From: Helicobacteraceae bacterium
GTDB lineage: Bacteria; Campylobacterota; Campylobacteria; Campylobacterales; SZUA-545
DNA length: 6,795 nt
NCBI GenBank assembly: GCA_031273735.1
Contig: JAISRI010000053.1
Coordinates: forward strand, 1 to 6,795
Reading direction: 5' to 3'
Shown here in pieces: positions 1 to 6,249 of this stretch; within the stretch, counting starts at the first letter, position 1; every line of letters begins with the position of its first letter. A model generated the notes under the pieces. That model was given only the letters and a program-made list of their open reading frames with translations. It was not told the origin of the DNA and did not search any database. Position numbers and translations under genes: made by a program.

Positions 1-1341
1 TCCGAAACAAACGGAAGCGTAGGATCGCCAATAGCAAACGCTATAAACGCAAGCTATTCGCCTTCTACCGCAACTGAAGGAACGCTTTACTATTACGTCG
101 TAGTTACCAATACAAACAACGGCGCAATCGTTAATAAAACCGCTACGGCTAAAAGCGATACCGCTAAGATCGAGATAAGCGCTCTTTTACTTGAAGGCTA
201 TCATAACGTTAGTTTCTATAACGCCGAACTTGATCTTGTTGAAATAAGATCAATCGAGGAAGGTTTGATCGACCCTACCGATTACAACAATTCGGTTTCG
301 TGGTATAAAGCGGAGGAGTCTACGCCCACAACGGAACATACCCTAACAGGAAATGTTCGATTCTACGCTTTACCAAACGTTCACGAGATTTATACGGAAG
401 CTGACTTAGATAATGCGCGTAATAACCTCCTAAATCATAACTACATTATGTTTAACGATATAGAGCTAACAAGCGCTACGTTAGATGATTCTGAAGGTTG
501 GGAGCCTATTGGCTATGGCATCGGTCTTAACGAATTCTTCCGAGGCGTTTTCAACGGCAACGGATATGCAATCCGAAACTTATGGATCAATAGATCAACC
601 AATTACGTTGGTCTTTTTGGATATATCGGCGGCGCTCAAATCAAAAATCTTGGCGTAGAGATCGATAATAGCAAAGGCGGGGTAAAAGGACCATATTGTG
701 TTGGCGCTATTGCGGGGTGTGTTGATGACAACTCCTCAATAACCAACAGTTATTCAACGGGAAACGTTAGCGGAGATAATAACGTCGGCGCTATTGCGGG
801 GTATGTTCATAACAACTCCTCAATAACCAATAGCTACTCTACGGGAGACGTTAGCGGAACAGGCGATTATGTTGGCGGTATTGCGGGGGCTGTTGGGAGC
901 TCAAACATAACCAATAGCTACTCTACGGGAAACGTTAGCGGAATAGGTAGATATGGCTATGTCGGCGGTATTGCGGGGTATGTTGTTGGTTCTACGATCG
1001 AAAACAACGCCGCAATCAATCAAGAGATTAACGGATCGGCAAAAGTAAATCGCATAGTCGGAGATATAAGCGGCAGCGACGTTCAAAATAATTTCGCGCT
1101 AAATACTATGACTACAAGTCGCGGAGGCGGTTTTTCAGACGCAGGCGATCCTCGTCATCGCGGAATAAGCAAATCCGATAGCGATCTTAAATCGCAATCG
1201 ACTTATTCAAACGCTATTAACGGCGACGGGTTAGGCGGTCTAGGTTGGAAGTTTGGAAATGACGAGGATAACCCTTGGGTTTGGGGAGCTTTTGACGGTT
1301 ACCCTTATCCTACATTATATTGGCAAACAGAAGCGCCATAG
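1..1341 (+). CDS. GLUG-repeat surface/adhesin-like protein, 5'-truncated (last 446 residues)
   Basis: This is the C-terminal part of a large, probably secreted or surface-exposed protein. The frame is open from base 1 to the TAG stop, so the TTG at 265 is internal and the true start lies before the window. Window residues 1-60 look like the end of a bacterial Ig-like domain (YYYVVVTNTN, then TATAKSDTAKIEI). Residues about 60-125 form a spacer domain with FYNAELDLVE and SWYK. Next come a nDIxLxs...WEPIG segment and FNGNGYAIRNLWI, the usual lead-in to GLUG motifs. About five GLUG-type units follow (residues about 203-350), of the form VGGIAGYV...SITNSYSTGNVSG. The tail ends in YPYPTLYWQ, as in many GLUG proteins. 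No LPXTG, autotransporter barrel or membrane anchor is visible at the C-terminus, so the export route cannot be told. An adhesin-like role is inferred from the family; the ligand is unknown. The gene converges with the efflux operon and is poor in the CGATCG word common there. Confidence 0.85.
   Translation, partial: SETNGSVGSPIANAINASYSPSTATEGTLYYYVVVTNTNNGAIVNKTATAKSDTAKIEISALLLEGYHNVSFYNAELDLVEIRSIEEGLIDPTDYNNSVSWYKAEESTPTTEHTLTGNVRFYALPNVHEIYTEADLDNARNNLLNHNYIMFNDIELTSATLDDSEGWEPIGYGIGLNEFFRGVFNGNGYAIRNLWINRSTNYVGLFGYIGGAQIKNLGVEIDNSKGGVKGPYCVGAIAGCVDDNSSITNSYSTGNVSGDNNVGAIAGYVHNNSSITNSYSTGDVSGTGDYVGGIAGAVGSSNITNSYSTGNVSGIGRYGYVGGIAGYVVGSTIENNAAINQEINGSAKVNRIVGDISGSDVQNNFALNTMTTSRGGGFSDAGDPRHRGISKSDSDLKSQSTYSNAINGDGLGGLGWKFGNDEDNPWVWGAFDGYPYPTLYWQTEAP
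700..1050 (+). repeat. Tandem GLUG-coding DNA repeats (84, 87, 90 bp units plus a diverged fourth)
   Basis: Units start at 700, 784, 871 and 961, each at a Val-Gly codon pair. The first three share near-identical DNA, for example ATAACCAATAGCTACTCTAC in units 2 and 3 and GGCGCTATTGCGGGGT in units 1 and 2. Unit lengths differ by whole codons, so the frame is kept. The fourth unit keeps the VGGIAGYV start but diverges into ENNAAINQ. A more distant related unit (VGLFGYIGG) begins at 607. Confidence 0.85.
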
Positions 1342-1362
1342 CAAACCTCAACGCAGAAACCA

Positions 1363-1406
1363 GCGGCGGTTTAGCGGAGCTTCCCATCGCTCCGCCAAGC
1401 GCCGCC
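1363..1406. repeat. Strong inverted repeat just downstream of the GLUG gene
   Basis: GCGGAGC (1374-1380) pairs with GCTCCGC (1389-1395) across an 8-base loop. An outer GGCGG (1365-1369) can pair with CCGCC (1402-1406). It starts about 22 bases after the stop codon. There is no T-run right after it, only TTTT at 1416-1419, so it is a weak candidate terminator or an mRNA 3'-end stabilising hairpin. Confidence 0.55.
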
Positions 1407-1422
1407 AAACCCGCGTTTTCTC

Positions 1423-1486
1423 GTCATTCCCGCGACGGAGCGATAGGCTGTCTCCAGCCGTATATTGCGGAGGAAGGCGGGAATCC
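1423..1486 (-). repeat. ATTCCCGC-type palindromic repeat, copy 1 (inverted orientation)
   Basis: This 64 bp element, read on the - strand, runs GGATTCCCGCCTTCCTCCGC to CGCGGGAATGAC. Outer stem: ATTCCCGC (1426-1433) with GCGGGAAT (1477-1484). Middle stem: GCGAT (1440-1444) with ATTGC (1464-1468), with one G-T pair. Inner stem: GGCTG (1446-1450) with CAGCC (1455-1459), loop TCTC. It is the reverse of the other three copies. Confidence 0.85.
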
Positions 1487-1491
1487 AAACT

Positions 1492-1538
1492 AAAAAACCT
1501 ATGAATTACGATCGCCTTTGATCGTCTGTAGGTTTTTA
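1492..1538 (+). terminator. Terminator-like stem-loop flanked by A and T runs
   Basis: AAAAACCTA (1493-1501) pairs with TAGGTTTTT (1529-1537). Inside it, ACGATC (1508-1513) pairs with GATCGT (1520-1525) around the loop GCCTTT. The A-run before and T-run after let it act on either strand, which suits the position between convergent genes. The lower stem is mostly A-T and the GC-rich part is short, so strength is uncertain. It sits about 150 bases after the GLUG stop. Confidence 0.5.
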
Positions 1539-1566
1539 ATACGCACGACGCAAAAGCTCTCGTTTT

Positions 1567-1631
1567 GGATTCCCGCCTTCCTTCGCGATTGACGCGCGGG
1601 TACGCGCTATCGCTTCGTTTGCGGGAATGAC
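1567..1631 (+). repeat. ATTCCCGC-type palindromic repeat, copy 2
   Basis: This 65 bp element runs from GGATTCCCGCC to GCGGGAATGAC. Outer stem: ATTCCCGC (1569-1576) with GCGGGAAT (1621-1628). Middle stem: GCGAT (1585-1589) with ATCGC (1609-1613). Inner stem: GCGCG (1594-1598) with CGCGC (1603-1607), loop GGTA. Confidence 0.88.
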
Positions 1632-1691
1632 TGCATTTGTTGGTTTTGTCGCGTTAAAAGAAGGTTTTTGGAATGCGACGGTCTTTAATTT

Positions 1692-1756
1692 GGATTCCCG
1701 CCTTCCTCCGCGATTACGCCCCCAAAAGCGGGGCTATCGCTCCGCGCGGGAATGAC
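1692..1756 (+). repeat. ATTCCCGC-type palindromic repeat, copy 3
   Basis: This 65 bp element has the same length and ends as copy 2, and starts 125 bases after it. Outer stem: ATTCCCGC (1694-1701) with GCGGGAAT (1746-1753). Middle stem: GCGAT (1710-1714) with ATCGC (1736-1740). Inner stem: GCCCC (1718-1722) with GGGGC (1730-1734). Confidence 0.88.
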
Positions 1757-1818
1757 TGCTTATGTGCGTTTTGCTTTGTTATAGAGCGGTTTTTCTTGAT
1801 GCGTTGGGTTTTTAATTT

Positions 1819-1876
1819 GGATTCCCGCTTTCCTCCGCGATGAGGCGCGAAACAGCGCCGCGCCCGCTCCAATGCC
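1819..1876 (+). repeat. ATTCCCGC-type palindromic repeat, copy 4, right end eroded
   Basis: It starts like copies 2 and 3 (GGATTCCCGC, then TTCCTCCGCGAT) 127 bases after copy 3, and keeps an inner stem GGCGC (1844-1848) with GCGCC (1855-1859). The right half is altered: the ATCGC arm is gone. GCTCC is followed directly by AATG, as if the GCGCGGG of the closing arm were deleted. The outer stem therefore cannot form. Confidence 0.7.
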
Positions 1877-1921
1877 TCGCGAAAATAGCGAGGCGCTAAG
1901 GAACGGAGGAGCGCAAGGCGC
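1860..1921. repeat. Nested GC-rich inverted repeats downstream of copy 4
   Basis: GCCTCGC (1874-1880) and GCGAGGC (1888-1894) form a 7 bp hairpin with loop GAAAATA. It is framed by CGCTCC (1865-1870) with GGAGCG (1908-1913), and by GCGCC (1860-1864) with GGCGC (1917-1921). There is no T-run on either strand next to it, so I call it structured DNA/RNA rather than a terminator. Confidence 0.5.
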
Positions 1922-1933
1922 GAGAAAACGCTA

Positions 1934-1962
1934 AAGGGCGAGTTGGGCGCTAATAAGCCCTT
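1934..1962 (-). terminator. Possible weak terminator at the end of the efflux operon
   Basis: AAGGGC (1934-1939) can pair with GCCCTT (1957-1962), which overlaps the permease stop codon. GGGC (1945-1948) can compete for the same arm. On the - strand the stem is followed by TAGCGTTTTC, only a broken T-run. Placement at the operon end is the main support. Confidence 0.3.
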
Positions 1963-3172
1963 ATTCGTGCCTTAGCGCTTCGATCGGATCGAGTCTGGCG
2001 GCTTTTCTCGCGGGAAAGTAACCGAAAAAAGCGCCGATAAACATAGAAAACGCGAAACTAATCGTTACGATCGTTTGATTATAAACGTAAGGTATATCAA
2101 AGCCTATCGTTACAAAATAGGCTAATATCAACCCAAGCGTTACGCCTATTAAACCGCCTAAAGAGCTAAGCGTAACGGCTTCTACCAAAAACTGCGTTAA
2201 AACCTCTCGTTCCGTAGCGCCGATAGCCAATCGAACGCCGATCTCTCTCGTTCGTTCCGTTACCGAAACTAGCATAATGTTCATAATGCCGATCCCGCCG
2301 ACAAGCAAGCTAATCGCCGCTACGCTTCCAAGCAAGATCGTAAGCGTTTTTGAAGTAGAAGTAAATGCGCTCACAAGCTCTTTTGTATCGCGGATATAAA
2401 AGTTATCGACCTGATCGGATCGCAGCTTTCGGCGCTCTCGCAAAAGCGCGTTTATGTCGCTTTTGATCGTCTCCGAGCTAACGGTTGGATCGATTGCGAT
2501 ATAGATCGCCCGAACGTCTTTATTGCCGCTTAAGCGCCGTTGAAAAAGCGCCATAGGAGCCACGATCAGATCGTCTTGATCCTGCCCGAAAGAGGACGCG
2601 CCTTTGCTCTGCAAAACGCCGATTACCTCGCACGCGAAGCGATCGAGCCGCACAAACGAACCGACCGCGTTTGGGTTTTCGCCGAATAGCGCCTTGCGCG
2701 TCGTTTCTCCCAAAACGCAAACCGCGCTTCCGCCTTTGGTTTCCGCCGCTTCAAACATTCTGCCCGAACTTAGCTCCCAATCCCGCGCGATCATAAAGCC
2801 GTTGTCCGAACCCACGATCGCCGTTGCGTAGGTGTTCGCGCCGAAAACCGCCGTTACGCTTTTGCTGGCGTAAGGCGCGGCGGCTCTGACGCCGATAATC
2901 TCGTTTTTGATCGCCTCTACGTCGCCCATCTTAAACGGCGGCGCGTTTTGATCCATACCGGGCTGTCTGCGCTCCTGACCGGGCTGCAAGATCAACATAT
3001 TAGTGCCTAGTTTAGCCAACTCGTCGGTAATCGATCGCGTCGCGCCGTCGCCTAACATAACCATCGCGATCACGCTCGCCACGCCGATCACTACGCCAAG
3101 CGTCGTCAAAAACGAACGCATAATGTTGCGTCTAATCTCGCGCAACGCCAAAAAAAGCGAACTTAATATCAT
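1961..3172 (-). CDS. macB: MacB-type ABC transporter permease (FtsX family)
   Basis: This 403-residue inner-membrane permease is the membrane half of a MacB-type exporter, a mechanotransmission ABC protein that drives substrate from the periplasm through a MacA-TolC-like conduit. The N-terminus (LREIRRNIMRSFLTTLG) leads into TM1 at about 19-41. A periplasmic core domain follows (about 42-270), holding Cys152 and Cys181. Three more TM segments lie at about 276-303, 325-355 and 366-386. Hallmarks are GGIGIMNIMLVSVTERTREI (292-311), then RLAIGA, and the C-terminal FPARKAARLDPIEALR. In E. coli MacB the ATPase and permease are one chain of about 650 residues; here they are two genes. The ATG overlaps the stop of the ATPase gene as ATGA, which suggests coupled translation and equal amounts. 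The permease family is very secure; the exact substrate (macrolide, peptide, lipid, other) cannot be read from sequence. Confidence 0.93.
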   Translation of the reverse strand: MILSSLFLALREIRRNIMRSFLTTLGVVIGVASVIAMVMLGDGATRSITDELAKLGTNMLILQPGQERRQPGMDQNAPPFKMGDVEAIKNEIIGVRAAAPYASKSVTAVFGANTYATAIVGSDNGFMIARDWELSSGRMFEAAETKGGSAVCVLGETTRKALFGENPNAVGSFVRLDRFACEVIGVLQSKGASSFGQDQDDLIVAPMALFQRRLSGNKDVRAIYIAIDPTVSSETIKSDINALLRERRKLRSDQVDNFYIRDTKELVSAFTSTSKTLTILLGSVAAISLLVGGIGIMNIMLVSVTERTREIGVRLAIGATEREVLTQFLVEAVTLSSLGGLIGVTLGLILAYFVTIGFDIPYVYNQTIVTISFAFSMFIGAFFGYFPARKAARLDPIEALRHE

Positions 3173-3840
3173 CTGTGACTCTCTATCTCGCCGTCGCGGA
3201 AACGAATTGTGCGCTCTGCGTAAGACGCCATATCCTCTTCGTGCGTAACCATAACGATCGTAATGCCCCGATCTCGATTAAAGCTACGCAAAAGTTCCAT
3301 AACCTCAACGCTACGCGCGCTGTCTAAGTTGCCCGTCGGCTCGTCCGCAAGCAAAACTAGCGGTTTGGTTACGATCGCCCGCGCGATAGCGACGCGCTGT
3401 TGCTGTCCGCCGCTAAGCTCGGCGGGCGTATGGCTTTCAAAACTTAGAAGCCCGACCTGATCGAGCGCCTCCAAAGCCAGCTTATGCCGATCCTTCGCCT
3501 TCATTCCGCGATATATCAACGGTAGCTCTACGTTCTCGCGCGCGGTGGTGCGCCCAAGCAGATTGAAACCCTGAAAGATAAATCCTAGATATTCGCGCCG
3601 CAAAAGCGCCTTTTTGTCGCGACTTAAACCGCCTATGCTAACCCCTCCAAAAAGATATTCGCCTCCTGTTGGCGAATCGAGGCAACCGATAATGTTCATC
3701 GAGGTCGATTTGCCGCTACCAGAATGACCCATAATCGCCGCAAACTCGCCCTGTTCGATCTTCAGATCGACCCCTTTTAGGGCGATCGCCGTCGCTTCGC
3801 CTCTGCCATAGACGCGCTGGACGTTTCTAAACTCGATCAT
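3169..3840 (-). CDS. macB: MacB-type ABC transporter ATP-binding protein
   Basis: This 223-residue cytoplasmic ATPase would power the permease encoded just after it. All ABC motifs are intact: Walker A GHSGSGKS (38-45), Q-loop Gln90 in FIFQGFNLL, signature LSGGQ (142-146), Walker B with catalytic Glu167 in LLADEPTGNLD, and switch His200 in VTHE. The length and the LSGGQQQRVAIARA and DEPTGNLD strings fit the MacB/LolD/FtsE branch. Walker A has His39, where Pro or Ala is more common. The start lies 6 bases after the MacA stop, and no clear Shine-Dalgarno sequence is seen (AAAAGTAGCGCGTT before ATG), so translation probably depends on coupling to macA. The 3' end overlaps the permease gene by 4 bases. 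LolD is an alternative name for the fold, but the MacA and outer-membrane neighbours favour MacB. Confidence 0.93.
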   Translation of the reverse strand: MIEFRNVQRVYGRGEATAIALKGVDLKIEQGEFAAIMGHSGSGKSTSMNIIGCLDSPTGGEYLFGGVSIGGLSRDKKALLRREYLGFIFQGFNLLGRTTARENVELPLIYRGMKAKDRHKLALEALDQVGLLSFESHTPAELSGGQQQRVAIARAIVTKPLVLLADEPTGNLDSARSVEVMELLRSFNRDRGITIVMVTHEEDMASYAERTIRFRDGEIESHR

Positions 3841-3846
3841 AACGCG

Positions 3847-5070
3847 CTACTTTTCAACCGTCTGCACTCCGACGACGACCAGATCGCCCTCGGCGAGATT
3901 TGACTCTTCGATCGCGCTGACTACGCCGTCGGAATCGCCTTTTTTGACCCTTACCATTTTAGGCGCGCCGTTTTCGTCGAGGACAAAGAGCCGATCGCCC
4001 ATACTTCGCGGCGTTCTTGGAGCGGAGGCGGGACGCATAGACATAAAATTGGCGTTTCTCTGCGCGGGCGGCGAGAACCTAAAGGCGGCGTTTGGCGCGA
4101 CAAGAGCGCCCGGCGATTGCTTGGTAACGATCGAGGCTTGCGCCGTCATACCAGGTCGCAACAGCCCTTCAAAGTTATCCGCTAAAACGACCGTGTTATA
4201 GGTAACTACGCCGCTAGAGATCTGACTGCCTAATCGCACCTGCAAAACCGTACCGTTAAACTCGCGGTTTGGATAGGCGTTAACCGTAAAGGTTACGGGT
4301 TGCCCCTCGCGCACGTCGCCCACGTCGGCTTCATCGACCGCGACGATTACGCGCATATGTCTGAGATCTTCGGCGATCGTAAAGAGCGTAGGCGTTTGCA
4401 TAGAGGCGGCGACCGTCTGCCCCACGTCGACCTCCCGCGTAAGCACCACGCCGTCGATCGGAGAAAACGTCGTCGCTTTGCGCAGATTCTCCTCGCCCGT
4501 CGCCACCTCCGCTTTTGCCTGTTCGAGTTGCGCTTTCGAGGCGACTAGCGACGAGGCGGCGCGATCGTAAGCGGCTTGGGCGCTATCCATATCCTTTTGC
4601 GAAGGATAATCGCCTTTTGTGCTTTCAAATATCTGCTTTAATCGGTTTAGCTGGAGCAGAGCCTCGTTTGCCGCCACTTCGTTCGATCGCAGATTGGCTT
4701 GCGAAACTTTAAGCTGCGCTCTAGAGCTGTTGAGCGAGCTTTCGAGCTTCGTCGTATCGAGCCTTGCCAAAACCTGCCCCGCTTTTACGGGATCGTTATA
4801 ATCGACCAAAACCTCTTTAAGCGTCCCCGAAACCTCTATGCCCACCGTTACGGTGCGAAGCGGTTCCAGATTGCCCGTCGCCTGAACGCTAACCTTCAAA
4901 TCGCGCTTTTCGATCGGCGCGGTAATGTAGCGCGTTTGAACGTCCGACGTTTTGAAAAATATCAGCCAAGCCGCAATCGCCAAAGCGCCGATAATAACGA
5001 TCGCTATCGCTACGGTAAGTTTTTTTCCGCCGCGCTTTTTAGCGCCTAAATTATCAATGTCGATCTTCAT
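3847..5070 (-). CDS. macA: MacA-type periplasmic adaptor (membrane fusion protein)
   Basis: This 407-residue adaptor would join the inner-membrane permease to the outer-membrane factor across the periplasm. Order of parts: short basic cytoplasmic tail, one TM anchor (about 18-39), first lipoyl half (about 75-105, with VSGTLKEVLVDYNDPVKAGQ), alpha-helical coiled-coil hairpin (about 106-200), second lipoyl half (about 202-230, SPIDGVVLTREVDVGQTV), beta-barrel (about 236-316, with VVTYNTVV and LRPGMTA) and membrane-proximal domain (about 320-405). Near the hairpin tip, Arg143-Leu144 and Ser157 resemble the RLS contact motif for TolC, with a few extra residues between them. Residues 332-358 are a Pro/Arg/Met/Ser-rich linker. 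The start is well supported by AAGGAG eight bases before ATG, and it overlaps the upstream stop as ATGA. The family is secure; the substrate is not known. Confidence 0.93.
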   Translation of the reverse strand: MKIDIDNLGAKKRGGKKLTVAIAIVIIGALAIAAWLIFFKTSDVQTRYITAPIEKRDLKVSVQATGNLEPLRTVTVGIEVSGTLKEVLVDYNDPVKAGQVLARLDTTKLESSLNSSRAQLKVSQANLRSNEVAANEALLQLNRLKQIFESTKGDYPSQKDMDSAQAAYDRAASSLVASKAQLEQAKAEVATGEENLRKATTFSPIDGVVLTREVDVGQTVAASMQTPTLFTIAEDLRHMRVIVAVDEADVGDVREGQPVTFTVNAYPNREFNGTVLQVRLGSQISSGVVTYNTVVLADNFEGLLRPGMTAQASIVTKQSPGALVAPNAAFRFSPPAQRNANFMSMRPASAPRTPRSMGDRLFVLDENGAPKMVRVKKGDSDGVVSAIEESNLAEGDLVVVGVQTVEK

Positions 5071-6245
5071 TTGTCGTTCTCCTTGTCGGTTGCGTAATAT
5101 AGTTTTGCAAGCTCGATCTGAATCGATATTCGGCTTAACTCGATATCCAAAAGATCGCTTGCCCTAGAGTTCTCTAGCGTTTGCGGATCAAAGCGGCTTA
5201 TAGTCCCGCTTTTGGCTTGCGCCTTTGTTGCGGATAGAAGCGAATCGTAAAGCGCGATATTCTCTTGGGAGACCTCCATACCTCGCGTCGTCGCTTTGAT
5301 CGCGCTTTGGCTTTGGGCATAGGCGCGCTTTTCTCCCTCGATCGTCGTTCTCTCCTGGGATTTCGCGCGAAGCGTTTCTAGCTTTTTCTCTTCGATCGAC
5401 CACCCTTCGGTAACGCTTAAAGGCATCGACAATCTCAAGCCGTAGCTATAGGATTCGCCGTCGCTCGTTTCCGTTTTCGTGTAGCTTGCGCCCGCGTTGG
5501 CGCTTAACGTCGGCAAATAGGAGCTGGTAGTAATGCTCTGCTGCGTTTTGGCGATCTCGCTTTGTAGCTTGGCAAGTCGCGCCGTAAGCGATCGCGATAG
5601 ATACTCCTCCTCGTTTATCTCGTTAAACGGCGCGATCGGGAGCGTTTCGGGATCTAGCGGCGTGATCTTGGCGATCTCCTCTAAACGCGAAACGCGTTGA
5701 TGTTCTAAATCCAGGCGCGTTTTTCGCAGATTATTGCGAGTTTGCAGAGCGTCGTTTAACTGCGTAATATCGGTTTCGCCCGCCTCGTATTGTTTTTGTT
5801 TGATCAGCGCCGCGATCTCCGCGTTTTTCAGCGCCAGCGCGTTTTGCTCTAGGCGAATGCGATCCTGCCTATATTGTAAAATATAGGTCGTAAGATTTTG
5901 CAGATAGCCGTTAATCTCTTGCGTCAATTTAATCCGCTCCGATTCCGCCCAAAAACCCGCGTAACGAATCGACGCGCTAATGCCGCCCGATCGGAATAGA
6001 TCTTGGCTAAACTGCGCGCTTGCCTGTTCGCTTCGGCTCCATTCGTCCGAAGCGCCGCTTCTGCTTTCGGTAATCGATCCGCTTAGACTAGCCGAGCCGA
6101 TAAAGTCGTATTTTAATCGCTTTCGCCCCGCCTCGATCGCCGCCTCTTTATGCGCGATCGCGCTTTGAATCTCATCGCTTAAGTGCGATCGATCCAACGC
6201 GAAAGCGGCGCAAAAGGCAAACGAGATCAATATGATTATACGCAT
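5067..6245 (-). CDS. TolC-family outer-membrane efflux protein
   Basis: This 392-residue outer-membrane factor is the expected exit duct for the MacA/MacB pump encoded after it. A signal peptide (about 1-16, ending A-F-A) precedes the mature start at Leu17. Cys12 does not fit a lipobox. The two-fold TolC plan is visible: beta-strand pairs at about 47-96 (SASLSGSI, then SQDLFRSGG) and 245-277 (LSANAGASYTK, then YGLRLSMPL). Each is followed by long charged helices, and each half has a YEAG/AKSG-type turn leading into a helix (152-185 and 343-380). It is shorter than E. coli TolC (mature about 470 residues), with little C-terminal tail. The start has AAGG seven bases upstream, inside the end of the preceding gene; the gap is 4 bases. 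Family assignment rests on this architecture and on the operon. Confidence 0.88.
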   Translation of the reverse strand: MRIIILISFAFCAAFALDRSHLSDEIQSAIAHKEAAIEAGRKRLKYDFIGSASLSGSITESRSGASDEWSRSEQASAQFSQDLFRSGGISASIRYAGFWAESERIKLTQEINGYLQNLTTYILQYRQDRIRLEQNALALKNAEIAALIKQKQYEAGETDITQLNDALQTRNNLRKTRLDLEHQRVSRLEEIAKITPLDPETLPIAPFNEINEEEYLSRSLTARLAKLQSEIAKTQQSITTSSYLPTLSANAGASYTKTETSDGESYSYGLRLSMPLSVTEGWSIEEKKLETLRAKSQERTTIEGEKRAYAQSQSAIKATTRGMEVSQENIALYDSLLSATKAQAKSGTISRFDPQTLENSRASDLLDIELSRISIQIELAKLYYATDKENDK

Positions 6246-6249
6246 ATTG

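Noticed and set aside
265..1341. TTG at 265 as the start of the GLUG gene
   Set aside because: The same frame is open back to base 1 and encodes recognisable Ig-like sequence, so the gene runs in from outside the window.
1253..1504. Small + strand reading frame overlapping the GLUG gene end
   Set aside because: Its product is basic and low in complexity, it overlaps the GLUG C-terminus, and it runs through the palindromic repeat. It looks like a chance frame.
1423..1876. CRISPR array
   Set aside because: Repeats are 64-65 bp, imperfect, palindromic and in both orientations, the spacers are related to each other, and no cas genes are present.
1342..1960. Insertion sequence
   Set aside because: No transposase coding sequence or clear target-site duplication is seen; at most a non-autonomous element.
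1952..1965. AATAAGCCCTTATT palindrome as a terminator hairpin
   Set aside because: The loop would be only 2 bases, too tight for a stable hairpin of this stem.
4699..5049. 116-codon + strand frame opposite macA
   Set aside because: It lies wholly antisense to a well-supported gene, has no recognisable domain, and fits a codon-bias shadow.
6195..6245. Lipoprotein signal in the TolC-like protein (Cys12)
   Set aside because: The residues before the Cys (F-A-F) do not fit a lipobox, while an A-F-A signal peptidase I site follows.
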